Assembly: GCA_014898415.1 (NCBI GenBank) | Contig: RCTD01000004.1 | Span: forward strand, 2,665,001-2,729,000 | DNA from: Stromatinia cepivora | Lineage: Eukaryota > Ascomycota > Leotiomycetes > Helotiales > Sclerotiniaceae | DNA length: 64,000 nucleotides | Direction: 5' to 3' | Shown: positions 34,880-47,194 of the stretch, piece by piece | Position numbering within the stretch: position 1 is the first letter of the stretch | How the letters are laid out: every line of letters starts with the position of its first letter | Made by a program: the position numbers and the translations under genes | Notes under the pieces: generated by a model | The model's input: the letters and a program-made list of their open reading frames with translations, nothing else | Told to the model about the DNA's origin: nothing | Database searches by the model: none

Positions 34880-36430
34880 CTTCTCTTAAAATCGAACTAT
34901 CGTATACTTCAGGAATATACATGCCCAGCAAGTAAACATTCCTTTCAATTCTAACTCTCGTTTTATTCTTTTATTCGAATCAACCTATATATAAAATGAT
35001 TATATATCCAACAAATTAAATATATACCTATAATAACTCTTGTTTTGCATTTGTTTTTTAATTCTTATATTTATATCATTTTCTTTTCATTATACTCTAA
35101 TCTCTTTATTCATTCTATAATCTTGACCTTGATTATATTACTCTTTACAAAATCTTTGAAAACTTGATATAATTTTACCTTCGTTATTATATCAACAAAA
35201 TTAAATCCTTTATCAATCTATTTGATTTCCATTATCTCCTTTTATTTATACAATTATTGCAAAACTATTAGATCGGTTATTAATCTTTTCTTTTAAATTG
35301 AATCTAGTTTTGTAAAACAATTGTAAAATGATTTCGAATCTATATATATAATTAATAGGACTTTCTGTTTTAGTAATATATCTTCAATAGTACTCTTGAA
35401 TATTGTATTAATATCGAATCCTAAGATTATATTATAAAATTCCGATGTTAATATACTCTTAATAATTCTTTTGCATTTGATAAATGATCAATAAATCAAA
35501 TTCGCTTTATTATTCTTATTTATTAATACAATAATATATTTGATTTACAAAGATAGATCTTGATTGTTAACGAATAATACATCTATAAATATTATTAATT
35601 TCAGCGAATCAAGATCAAGTGATACGAATTTCAATCCTTTAATTGAATTGTTTTATTCATCAATTTCACATCTTCCTTTTTAAGATTAATAATCTGAATA
35701 ACAAAAGAAAAAGCGAATAATATTTCTAATTAATATATTATCAAAATATAAGCTCCTTTTATATATTAAACAATATATTGATCTTTTGAAATCACAGTTT
35801 TTAGAATTTTATCTTTTATATTATAAATATCGATTGATTATATTTTAACGATTTATAAATTCGTATATTGTCTTTTTTGATTAATATAAATGGAATAATT
35901 GTTTGTTTAGATAATAACAATTCCGTTGAATTTAAAGAGGTTCTCAAGTGATAAAGTTTCTTAATTCTTTATAAGAAATTTTATATTTTCGAATTCTTTC
36001 TGTTCTCTATTTACAAATATTTTATTGGTTATAATAATTGTATCATTTATTTGAAATCCTATGAATCTAAATACTTTGTCTTTCTATTTGGTATATATTG
36101 AACAGGGGTTATAAATTGATTGAATTATTTGGAATACAGTGAGATAGTAATTATAGTAAATATTGAATCAATAATTTCTAGTCTTTAATATATTATATAA
36201 TGATTTAATCATTTGTAATAATGTTCCCTTCGGGAATTCCATTTCCTTAGATAATTGAATATAGAATAATCGTACCAAATTGGATACTGCTTGTACGTAA
36301 ACTTGAATAATATCCCTAATATATAGAATTGTTTGTACAATTGATTGCAAGATAGTTATAATGCTTAGTATCAAACATTGGCTTGCCTTCTTGATTGTAT
36401 TGGATCGTTGTTGAACACTGGGTGCCAATG
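34880..36430 (-). pseudogene. Reverse transcriptase and RNase H of copia C
   Basis: The frame 36428-36168 reads LYIRDIIQVYVQAVSNLVRLFY, KEMEFPKGTLLQMIKSLYNI, the fungal copia RT (family RDITQAYxQSxTxLxRxIxxxxPxE, PxGTxLxVxKPLYGI). Next come YNPCSIYTKxKDKVFRFIGF with a QINDTIIITNKIF segment (family QxDDTL, the YxDD-equivalent; one Asp is now Asn) and a FKFNGIVII stretch. RNase H remnants extend from about 35.6 to 34.9 kb, with heavy loss. Distinct from the RNase H of copia E. Confidence 0.85.
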
Positions 36431-37400
36431 GATCGAATGCGCTTATTCACAGGTACACTCCGAATACTAGGAGGGTAGGTACGATTCCGTCGGGGCCAGT
36501 AATATCATTGATTGCTTTCATTGTTATTTGCAATATCGATTCTCTTGTTATTCCAATACCCTTGAGTTCTTTCTCGATGATATTATATACTCATCGAATA
36601 ATTTGATGATAGTATTCGATCATCCCAATTGATCAATATACTTCGACAAATATATTTTTCATAATGATTATTATCATTTCAATATATTATTTGAATTCTT
36701 TATTTATGAAGTTTTTCCTGGTATTATAAATAATATAATCTGATGGATTTAGATATATATTCATCCAATATATTCTTAATTTATCTTATATATATTTCGT
36801 ATTAATATTATCGAATTATTATATTATTTGAAATCTAATTCCTTTATTGATAATATATAATATTGATTTGTTATTGATATATATAATATCAATTATAATC
36901 GAATAATTAAATTCAACATTATTATAAAGATTGAATTTGAATCTATTTAAGGATTTTCTGTATTTTTGATAATATTTATAGAGCTTTATGAATCATTCGA
37001 AATCTCTCTGGGCAATATTTGTATAACCTGTTCGTCGAAAATTTGATAGAATCTATTTGCAGATGAGTAACCGAAACAATAATATAATTTTTATATTTCC
37101 GATTTGATTAAATAATAATTATTTATATCGATAAATGTTTATATAAATTATTAGATATTTATATTTCAAAATAATATTATATATTTGAATTTGCGAATAT
37201 AAAAATGGTTTGTAATTGGTAATACAAATATATCAATAATATTATTGTAGTATACCTCGAATCGATTTATATTTTATAATAATAATAGAAATAATATTTC
37301 TAATTCTATAATATAGAATTCGATAGGTTTTGGGGATAAATTCAATTGAATCGATCTGATTAATTCGATCTTTTCGATTCCGAATATTATTTTTGTAACG
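36431..37400 (-). pseudogene. Integrase of copia C
   Basis: The 3' end is unusually well kept, at 36431-36560: KAINDITGPDGIVPTLLVFG, preceded by ELKGIGITRESILQITM. This is the fungal copia integrase C-terminal region (family AxKAxNDTAGPDGLVPTLLVFGAYPRM). The catalytic core further upstream (36.6-37.3 kb) is almost unreadable. The contrast in decay between the two halves is sharp. Confidence 0.85.
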
Positions 37401-38720
37401 TCTACTTTATTTGTATTCAATTTAGTATTTTTGATATCCTTTTGATATATTTAATACTATTTAAATCCTACTATAGATTATTGAAATATTTTTATATTAA
37501 TAATAATACTCTGAAACTCTCTATCATCGTATTACAAAAAGAAAGCTTTGTACTCTTCGATTTTATTAGTTAATTCATTAATAAGATCAATTAAAATATA
37601 TATTATTATTTTATCGAATAGATTCATTACAATTTCCTTTCTATTAATCAATCTATAAGATAAAATCCAAGTATATTCTAAATTATTATCCTTTATATTC
37701 TCCTTTGGATTGTTTTGAATATATATTACAAATTCTTTATCAATATCAATATCCAATGAAATTCCTTTGTATTCAATAATATATTGTTCGAAGTATAATT
37801 CGAAATTCTTATCGTTATCTTTAAATAATTCTTTATATCTATATTTCAATTCAGCTTGTTTAATTTCTATATACTTATTTAATCAATAATCTTCTTTTTT
37901 ATAAATAAAATATCTTTTAGTTCCTTTTCATCGAATAAAGAATCATTAATTAAATTTGTATTCATAATTATACCTAGGGTTCTTCTGATTGTATATTCGA
38001 TTTATATAAAATGTTTCATTTTCGTTTGGATATGATTTTTTGTGTATAGAAATAGAATCTTGTAGATCTTCGATAAATCCGATTATAGATTTTGAGAGTC
38101 GATAATATATTTGATTATATATTGGTATACAATTATATATATTGAAGATCTTTTTTAGATATATATAATTGTTTGAAGTTCTTTTGGTAAATTTAAAAGA
38201 ATAGGTTTTTGTAATGCAAAGTGTGACAGTTTTAAGTTATAATCGAAATATTTATAAAAAGATAAAGTATTATAAATATTTTATTTTTAATTTTTATGAA
38301 GAAATTATTTTTTGAAAAAAATAATGATTGGTTATTTAAATATAAATATTAAAAAACTGCTGATTTTGATGTATTTTGAAGTGGCCCATTCGATGATATG
38401 ACCCACTCGATGATGAACCACGTTATATTAAAAATAATTATCTTATATTTATTTACACAAATTGTTCTTTTCTTTAAGGATTGAATAAAGGTATTAGATC
38501 TTTAAGAATGATATTCAAATATATATTATTGTCGAATATCTTGATTTGATTTAGAATAGTTTTCGATCGAAATTAGAAGTATCGATTCATCATCGTTTTT
38601 CGAATTTGATCATTCGATTATAATATATATAAAGTATAAAGTATTTCAATCAAAATCTTATTGGCTATCAGTTTTATATATTGTATTATCTTTTTAACAA
38701 ATAAACCACCTGTTCTTAAT
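37401..38720 (-). pseudogene. Gag and protease of copia C
   Basis: The 105-codon frame 37849-37532 reads KYRYKELFKDNDKNFELYFE, YKGISLDIDIDKEFVIYIQN, then ILSYRLINRKEIVMNLFDK. A protease start (VSEYYY, family FxGIxIDTGAS) follows. The upstream gag is broken. It aligns with the plus-strand copy at 18.66-19.05 kb. Confidence 0.78.
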
Positions 38721-39758
38721 TCAATACATAATCTGAATATAATCTTTGAATTGATAAATTCGAAGTGCTCAATTTTGAAATCTGCAAAATCGCTATAATA
38801 ATCATCTTATAGATCTTTATCGATATAATTATATATTATATAGAACTCCAACTTGAATTTGCAAAAATCGATGATTTCCTGAAGGTTTTCCTTTATAAAT
38901 ATAAATTAATCGTATTTCCATTTGTTTACCCATTCATTATACTCTTCGTTTCTGATATATAAAATAGTTGATATTAATAATAATAAGATTCGTATTCTCT
39001 CAAAATGAAGGGTTATAAAAGAGTACTCGAATATACTTAGTATAATTGTCATGATAATGATTATTATATATTTTCGGGTTGTCTCGAAATTAATCGTTAT
39101 AAGGTTTTTAAAACGATCTTAAAAAAGAGCCTGAATACAGATTTATAATATACAAAACATATACTTCGATGAAACTACATTTGTATTATATATAGTATTA
39201 TTAGATCCTGAAGTATTTCGAAATTGGGATTGATTAATCGGATCGATCAAAATTGACCAAAATTGATTAAATTGATTAAGGTAATCGGGTTTAATCAAAA
39301 TAAATTTGATTAAAATGAATAGAACAATTAAAATAATGAAATTGATCGAATCAAATTGATCAATTTTATATGTGATTGATAATTCACGTGAAATGAATAA
39401 ATAAGATAGTTTTTCGTAAGAAAGTAGATATAACGAAAAACTCGAAATTGCTTTTAAATTTTCTTCAAATATATATTTTATATTGTTTGGTAGATATGTA
39501 ATGGATATAGAATGATTGAATTAAGAAGTGAACTTCAAATTCGCTATTAGATGGTTATTATTCTTAATCCTTCGATTCTTTTGGATTGTTTAATAGTTAG
39601 AGATTTATTCTTTAATATAAAAATGTTTTGTTTTGCAACAAAATATCGTTATTCAGTTATGAAAGTAAAATCAAAATAGATTTAGAATTTATAATTCTTT
39701 ATGCTGATTCCCAATATCTGATCTATAATATTGCTATAACAAAAATATATTGATCAAT
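38721..39758 (-). other. Copia C leader (non-coding)
   Basis: Colinear with 54000-55000. Carries AATTGATC/TTGGTCAA-type repeats at 39235-39365, and TTTTAAAACGATCTTAAAA (39107-39125) as the complement of the motif shared with copia A and gypsy J. No frame of note. Confidence 0.7.
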
Positions 39759-39982
39759 GTCGGAATAATTGTATATAGGGAAATAAAGTTTATCAACGAA
39801 TATATAGAACTTTATGGTTATTAATATATTTTGATTTGTTTAGAGAGCTAGAAACTATAGAGGATGAAGAATTATATAATAATACATGCCGAAGCACTAA
39901 CGCGAGTATTAGTGCGTATGTGATCCTTATTATCCTTATCATCCTTACCATCCTTACCATGCACGTGATTCATATTCCGACA
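39759..39982 (-). repeat. 5' LTR of copia C (224 bp)
   Basis: TGTCGGAATAATTG...CATATTCCGACA on the plus strand with about 4 minisatellite units and an intact GCACGTGATTC. The 66-codon plus-strand frame at 39836-40036 is a by-product of the repeat. Confidence 0.92.
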
Positions 39983-41391
39983 TATATTTTTCAACAAAAT
40001 CCTAATAAGAAATTCATAAACTCATTACAAAAATAAATATAAAAAAAGATTTATTTATATATTATAATCAAAATCCAAAAAATCTATTAATATTTAATTA
40101 TCAATTAATTAAATTCAATTCATTATATTAATCTAAAAGCTTTTTCATCAATTAATTATATTCATCCAAAATAATATTTACATTATTATCATTAAAATCC
40201 TTCAAAAAATCGAAATCCTTAATTTAAACTATTAACTTCTCTACTATAAATATTATTAATTTCATTAAAACTATTAATACTTCTCAATAATCAATCGATA
40301 ATATTATATTCACTTCAAAAACTAAATTTAATTTATCAAAACTTACCAAAAATAAAAACAACATATTAATCATCAAAATCTTTTCTTTTTTAACCCTTTT
40401 AAAATTCAATAACTTAATACCAAATTATTATAAATCCTTATCATCATTGTCAAAAAAATTTAATCAATTCCAACACTTTTCTTGTAACAAAAACCAATTT
40501 AAAAGTTTTCTTAATAGATTTTATTTTAATTATTCGAAATATAATAATTTATAACTTTTTCATTAATATTCTATCAATACTTTAAATACTTTTAATCTTA
40601 CCTTTAACTATTTTTCAATATACCAATTTCACTAACAAAATACAAACAAATTTCAACAATTTAAATCAAATTAAAAAAACCCCAAAAATTTCCTTTTCAT
40701 CCTTATCATTAATAATATCTTTCAATTTATCTTTTTTCATTAATTTATTTATACAACTATATAATTATTAATAAAAAAAACAATAAATTATACCAAATAT
40801 ACTAACAAAATATCATTACAAATCTATATACATCTCTATCAATTTTATTAATTTTTTTATATTATAAATTAATTATATCAAAATATATTTCTTTTATTTA
40901 TAAAAAAAACCTTTATTCTTTATATAAATTTAATTTATTAATTCTTCAATTCCTTAACAATATAATCTCTTTAAATAAATTTATTTCAATCATTTATTAT
41001 TTATAACAAAATTATAATAAACAATTTATTATAAAATTAATATTTTTTAATAATATTATACAAGATTTCTTCTTTCGGATATATTCCATATATACAAGAT
41101 CAAATTCTTTTAAAAAAAAATATTCTTCATTTATTATTTCTTTTTCAAATAAAGATTTCATATTATTATAATAAATAATATATTTAGTACAACAAAAATA
41201 TATAAAATATATAAATTACAAAAATATATAAATCAAATATATTATCAATTCAAAAAAGAAACTAAAATATAATAAAGAAAATAACAAAAGTTTTAAAATA
41301 TAATATTACAATTGTAATAAAGAAATTACGAAAATCGAAAATAAAATTCCAAAGGATTTATATAGCCTTTAAAAAGTAGATTATATATATT

Positions 41392-41424
<33 letters not shown>

Positions 41425-41559
41425 GTTGTTTATCTCTTTACCTGTTATATAAAAATAATTATATATTATAATTATATTATTAATCGATAATTTTCTATAA
41501 TTATAAATGTATTAGTAATTCATCAGCTTTTCAGAAACGAAACTCCGAAAGGAAAACTC
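39983..41559. other. G-depleted AT-rich block, origin unknown
   Basis: 1.58 kb with no usable reading frame. Between 40141 and 41040 the plus strand has about 7 G and about 127 C by my count. G returns gradually after 41041. It contains an ATT microsatellite at 41397-41424. It continues 34517-34629 across the copia C insertion and ends at the gypsy F solo LTR. I cannot match it to any other sequence in the window. Confidence 0.75.
41397..41424. repeat. ATT microsatellite (about 9 units)
   Basis: Pure TTA/ATT run followed by TTGTTGTT; simple-sequence DNA with no sign of function. Confidence 0.9.
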
Positions 41560-41849
41560 TGTTACAATTGCTAAAAGGATATTATTAGTAAAACTAGAAA
41601 ACTCTATAAAAAAAAATTTATTATTAAAAGTAAATATATAATCAATAATATATTATCATTCAATTAAAAAACTCTACAAAATCTCTACATTTACTAAATT
41701 CTAATATATAATCAATAATTTATTATCATTTCGATATCGCTTTTTATTGGATTGAAAAAAAGAAATTCCTGTAGATAAAAAAAGAATAATAAAAAGTTTT
41801 TATAGCTGTTTTAGGACTAATTAATTTTTTACCATTTGTGACTCTGACA
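41560..41849 (+). repeat. LTR of gypsy F, probably solo (290 bp)
   Basis: TGTTACAATTGC...GACTCTGACA, colinear with the complement of 10389-10679. It is followed at once by copia E sequence (41850). No internal gypsy F sequence on either side. Flanks AACTC and AATAT are not a clear duplication. Confidence 0.8.
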
Positions 41850-43563
41850 AATATACTTTTTTCGTTTAGCTTTTGGAGGATTTTGATGAATAATATAATA
41901 AGAAAAAAAAGAACAATAGTATAAAAATAAAGGAATAATTTTTTTTTTAATCTTCAATATCATTTTTATTATAATCTTATATTCTTGTTTGGATTATATA
42001 ATCAACAATCAGTATATTATAAAAATGAAAGGTAAACAAAGAATTTATTTTCGAATTTTGTTAATAAATAATAATATAATAATTTATCAAAGGATAAAAG
42101 AAAATCAATAAAAGAATATATAAATAAATATTATAATTCCAATACCAATAATTATTCGATTTAGAAAAATCAATAAAATATTGATTGTGGAAATTATATC
42201 TTCTAATAATTAATGATTTTATATATTGAATATATAAATAATCGTTCCTTTTTCTATAATTCCCTTCATTTCTTATCTTAATTAAAGAACCGACAATTTT
42301 TCAATAATATATTTTTTTTATTTAAAAATTCATCATTCAAAAAAGTTAATATCGAAAGATCGAATAGATTATTATTATTATTAAACAAAAAAACCCTTTT
42401 TCTTCCCTCTTCCTTATCGAACGACCCCCACCCCGATAATTACAAATACAGAATTAGTAAAATCTTTCAATTGTATAATAGAATTCAAAAACAAAATCTA
42501 TTTTCAAATTATTATTTGAATTTATAATAAGCAATTGATTATAACAAATAATAATTCTTTTTATAAAAGAAAACAATCTTTAAAATAACTAACAATATAT
42601 TGTTCTAGAAATAGATTTAATTAAATTATATTCCAAAAGATCGATATCTTGATCCGATATTTATATCGAATTTATTAATTCTTTAAAAAAATATTAGAAT
42701 CCTTTCTTATATTCGATTCTTTTAAAACTTTCTTTTCAATCATCATTTGTTTAATATAATTGAAATTCATTTATTTAACCTTTTTAATCTCTAAAATCTT
42801 AAATATAATGATGATCAATAAAAACTTAATTAAAATAGAAAACAAAAATACCATAAAAATATTTATATATTTTTAAAAATTCATTCATTATTATTTCATT
42901 ATTGCAATCAATATATTATAATCTAACAATTACAAACATTTTCAATCATTATATTACAAAATCAATCATTCTTTTATACTCTTTTAATAAAAAACTTTCT
43001 TTTTATTAATCAAATCTTGATTTCAAAGAATATCACAAATGGCAATCTAAAATCAAGAAATATTTATGATTTTTATACAATCAAATTCTTTTCTATTCCA
43101 AAACTATCAGAATCATTTCAAATTTATATATTATACTATTTCTTTATTGATATCTATCTATAATCGTTTTATATATTTTTTTTGCAAATCATTTGAATTA
43201 TTATTTTCTATTCCTTTCTATCTATTACAAATCGTTTTTCGATCTAAAAAGTATATTACAAAAAACCTTGCGATCCTTTATATTTTACAAAAAATCAAAA
43301 ATATACTTTTTAATTGAAATAAAGGATCGTTTAAATCTTACTAATTTCTCCGATTAATAAAGTAATCCTGATATACCAATAAACAAAGGTTTAATTTAAT
43401 CAAAGTATTTATTGATTAAATAATCATTTATTCGTTCTATATATACAGCCCTCGATCTATATAATCAAAAGCAAATCATTTAATTCTATTTACTTTATCA
43501 ATCATGTATACCACCTATTCCCCGATCTCTGAAAGTGCTCTATAATCATACTATCCCGTGATA
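41850..43563 (+). mobile_element. Copia E 3' end in plus orientation, with LTR
   Basis: Reverse complement of 24070-25800 (for example 42700-42870 matches the complement of 24750-24920). It ends in an LTR E at 43254-43563 that is far more RIP-mutated than the other three. Plus-strand G is scarce here too (about 7 G to 41 C in 42721-43020). No duplication found at 43563. The 83-codon frame at 43066-43317 crosses the LTR edge and is not a gene. Confidence 0.8.
43254..43563 (+). repeat. LTR of family E, heavily mutated
   Basis: TATTACAAAAAACC...ATCCCGTGATA; aligns base for base with 14058-14366. The left half has lost nearly every G and many C, while the last 60 bp are nearly intact. Confidence 0.88.
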
Positions 43564-46500
43564 ATATAGTATATTAATTATGATAGTAAAATAAAATGAA
43601 TGAATTTTTAAAGATATATAAATAATCTTTTAATATTTTCGTTCTTCACCTCAATTAAATTTTTATTGATTATTATATTTAAGATTTCGAAGATTAAAAA
43701 AGTTAAACAAACGAATTTCAATTATATTAAATAAATAACGATTAAAAAAAATATTGAAAGAATTAAATATAAAAAAGGATTCTAATACTCTTTTAAGAAA
43801 TTAATAAATTGAATAAAGAGAGTTAATAAATTTGATATAGATATCGGATTAAAATATTAATCTTTGGGAATATAATTTAATTAATTTTATATTTAGAATA
43901 ATCTACAATTAAAGATTTTAAAGATCATTTTTCTTTATAAAAGGAATTATTATTTATTATAATCAATCATTTGTTATAAATTCGAATAATAATTTAAAGA
44001 TAGATTTTTTTTTGAATTTTATTATATAATTCAAAAGTTTTATTAATCCTATATTTATAATTATTAAATAAGAATCGTTTAATAAAAAAAGGAAAAAAAG
44101 AATAGTTTCTTTATTTAATAATAATAACAATTCATTTGATTTATTAATACTAAATTTTTCGAATAATAAATTAGATAAAAAAGAGAAAGAAAAAATATCA
44201 TCGAAAATTACCGACTCTCTAGCCAAAATAAAGAATAAAAAGAATCATAAAAAAAGAAACGATTATTGATATATTTAATATATAAAATCGTTAATCATTA
44301 AAAGATAAAATTTTTATAATAAATACTTTATTGATTCTTTCAAACCAAATAATCATCAATATTAGAATTATGATATTTATCTATATACTTTTTTATCAAT
44401 CTTTTTTTATCCTTTAACAGATTATTATATCATTATTTATCGACAAAATTCGAAAATGAATTCTTCGTTTACTCTTTATTTTTATAGTATATTAATCATT
44501 GATTATATAATCCAAATAGAAATATAGAATTATAATGAAAGTAATATTAAAGATTGAAAAGAAAAAAAAATTGTTTTTTTGTTTTTATATTATTGTTCCT
44601 TTTTTTTTCATTATATTATTTATTGAAATTCTTAAAAAGCTAAACAAAAAAAGTATATTGTAATTTTGTAGAATAATAATAAAAATAAAATTGAAAAAGA
44701 AAAGATAATAAATAGAAAAAGAAGAAAAAACGAATAATATATTTAAAGAAAAAAAAAGAAGAGATAATCCTTTAATTTTTATAATATTAATAGTATCAGG
44801 AATTCTAATTATTTTAATTATTCTTTATTCATTGATTATTATAGATAATCCTAAAATTCTTTTACTTAAACTTCAAATTATTAAATTTAAAAAAAAACTT
44901 ATTCTTTTTCGAAGATAAAAAAATAAAAAATAAAAAAAGAATCGATTTTAATTATTCTTGTTTTTTGATAAATATAAAATACAAGAATTAAAATATATTA
45001 TAAAAAAATAAAATGATTTGGGATATCAAATAGAATTCATTTTATTTATACTAAAAGAAAGAATTATAAGTTTCAGATTATTGTTATTTAAGTTTTATAA
45101 TCCAGATTATTATTACTCAAATTTTATAATCCTATTATTTATATTTTATAGATTAAAAAGAGATCAAAAGTGTTTAAATTTTTATTTTATAAGGTTTCTA
45201 ATGAGTTTATTAACAATTATATTGATGATTAATAAATAAATTATATAAAAGTTTCTTTTCGAATATTCTTAATATAATTATATATTTTGAATATCGATAT
45301 AATATAATTTTATAATGATCTCTTTATTTTTATTGATTATCAAGTTGATCGTTTATTGATTATTATAGAAAATCGTTATAAATTCTTTTATTGTTAAATT
45401 AATCTTCTTTAAGAAATATAAAATTGTTATAATTTCTTTTGATATATACTTGATTTTAAGGAACTTTATTTTAATAATTGAAGTAATTATAGTATTCTAT
45501 TCAGAAGTTTTCTATATAATTAAATTATCAAAAAGGGATATAATATATTCTTAAAATAATCAATGAATATCTGAATTATCTATAAAAGAAATATCCAAAA
45601 AGACGAAAAGTTATAGTATTTGATTATTATTATATTGAGTTATGAAAAACCTTATATTCCAAAGATATTATAAATAATGATCGATAGTTTTTATATAATC
45701 GCTTAATGAATTAATCAAATAACGTGGTTTATCAGTGGGTCGGCCATATCAATAGATCGGCCACTTTTACCTCGAATTATTATTCTATATTCAATACGCA
45801 TTTTCTTTATAATTAATCATAGAAATTCATTTTAAAGAAGCATATATAATCTTAATTATTCAAATTATTAAATCAAATAAAAAATTGACAATTCGAAAGG
45901 CAGCTCAGTTTTATTGTATATTTCGATCTATATTAGATGATAAAATTCAAAGTAAACCTAATATAACTGAAAATCGACCAAAAAGTTATAATTTGATTGA
46001 ATTGGAAGAGGAAATATTTATTCAATATATTTTTGATATAGATAGCAGAGGATTTTCATTTAAATTGAGTAATGTTAAAGATATAGCGAATTATATATTC
46101 GAAATACGGGGTTCGAAGAAAATTAGAAAGCTCTGGATTCATCATTTTATATAACGATGTATAAAATTAAAAATATGTTTTAATTGCGTTTATAACTTTC
46201 AAAAAGCTCTTTGCGAAAATCCTAAGCTTATTAGAAAGTGGTTTCGATTGGTTTCGAATATACGAGCAAAATATGGTATTCTGGATTGCGATTTTTATAA
46301 CTTCAACGAAACTAGTTTTATAATAAATATAATATATCCTGGAATGATGATAACTAGTATTAAACGAAATAGTAGAAACAAAACAATACAATCAGGCAAT
46401 AGAGAATGGACTACAGCGATCATATATGGTAATAGAGAGGGGGAAACTATACTACTATTCTTAATTGTATAAGAACAATATTATCTTTCTAATTGGTATA

Positions 46501-46642
46501 CGGAAAGCGGTTTTCCTGTAGATTGGATTATTAAATCTATTTCTAATGGATGGATGAATAATGGAATAGGATTAGAATAAATAAAGCATTTTGATAAGTA
46601 TATAATTCATCGAACAAAGGGCAAATATCGAATACTAGTATT

Positions 46643-47193
46643 TAGGCTGCGCAAAAATTATCTGTACCCATGGGTTATCCGCGGATAATCCGCCCTGTGG
46701 GTACCCATCAAAGGTCCTATCCGCCCTGCAAATTACTCATCCAGATTTAAAATTACCCGCTCTGTTACAAATAATCCACAGATTATTTACAGATAATCCA
46801 TCTATTTATAGATAAATGAATTATCTACAGATAATTTATAGATATATAGATAATTTACAAATAATCTATAGATATATAGATTATTTATAGATAATCTATA
46901 GATTATCTATGGATTATTCATTTTTCGTTTAAATTTGAAATTATTCTTAGATCATTTTATAATTCAAAAATGATCCAAGTTTAGATTTATACTAATTTTT
47001 ATATTAATCATAAAATTATATTAGTTTTATAAAATATTATACAATATACAGGTAGATGAATACCCGCAGATAATCTGTATCTGCTTTATGGATTACTCAT
47101 CCCAAATTTTGAATTACCCGCCCCACCACAGATAATCCGCGGGTTACCCATCGAGGTCATTACCCGCCCCATGGGTACCCGTTGCGCAGCCTA
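46643..47193. mobile_element. hAT-type MITE (551 bp)
   Basis: Inverted ends TAGGCTGCGCAA (46643-46654 and complement 47182-47193) and an 8-bp duplication CTAGTATT. The left copy is 46635-46642. The right copy is split by the later LTR element, with its C at 47194 (and 48878) and TAGTATT at 48879-48885. An 8-bp duplication with TAG ends points to hAT. Subterminal regions repeat GGGTACCC and CGGGTAA-type motifs; the centre is an ATAGAT-rich tandem (46790-46920) with potential to fold. No ORF. Confidence 0.92.
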
Positions 47194-47194
47194 C

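Larger units (their letters stand above)
34630..39982 (-). mobile_element. Ty1/copia element C, full length (5,353 bp)
   Basis: LTRs at 34630-34872 (3', 243 bp) and 39759-39982 (5', 224 bp), flanked by TGTAT (34625-34629) and TATAT (39983-39987), a 5-bp duplication differing by one G->A. Gag, protease, integrase, reverse transcriptase and RNase H occur in copia order on the minus strand. Both flanks are the same G-depleted sequence, which confirms a simple insertion. The only complete copy of the family here. Confidence 0.93.

Noticed and set aside
24070..39982. A single copia element running from LTR E (24070) to LTR C (39982)
   Set aside because: The two LTRs differ, each half has its own RNase H of a different copia lineage, and copia C has its own LTR pair with a TSD (34625-39987).
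40000..43300. Horizontal transfer or organelle DNA as the source of the very AT-rich stretch
   Set aside because: 42-43.5 kb aligns with copia E, and no mitochondrial gene or tRNA is visible. Composition alone is better explained by mutation bias.
46790..46920. CRISPR-like regular repeats (ATAGATAATCTATAG)
   Set aside because: Short palindromic AT repeats inside a MITE, no spacers of constant size, and a eukaryotic context.
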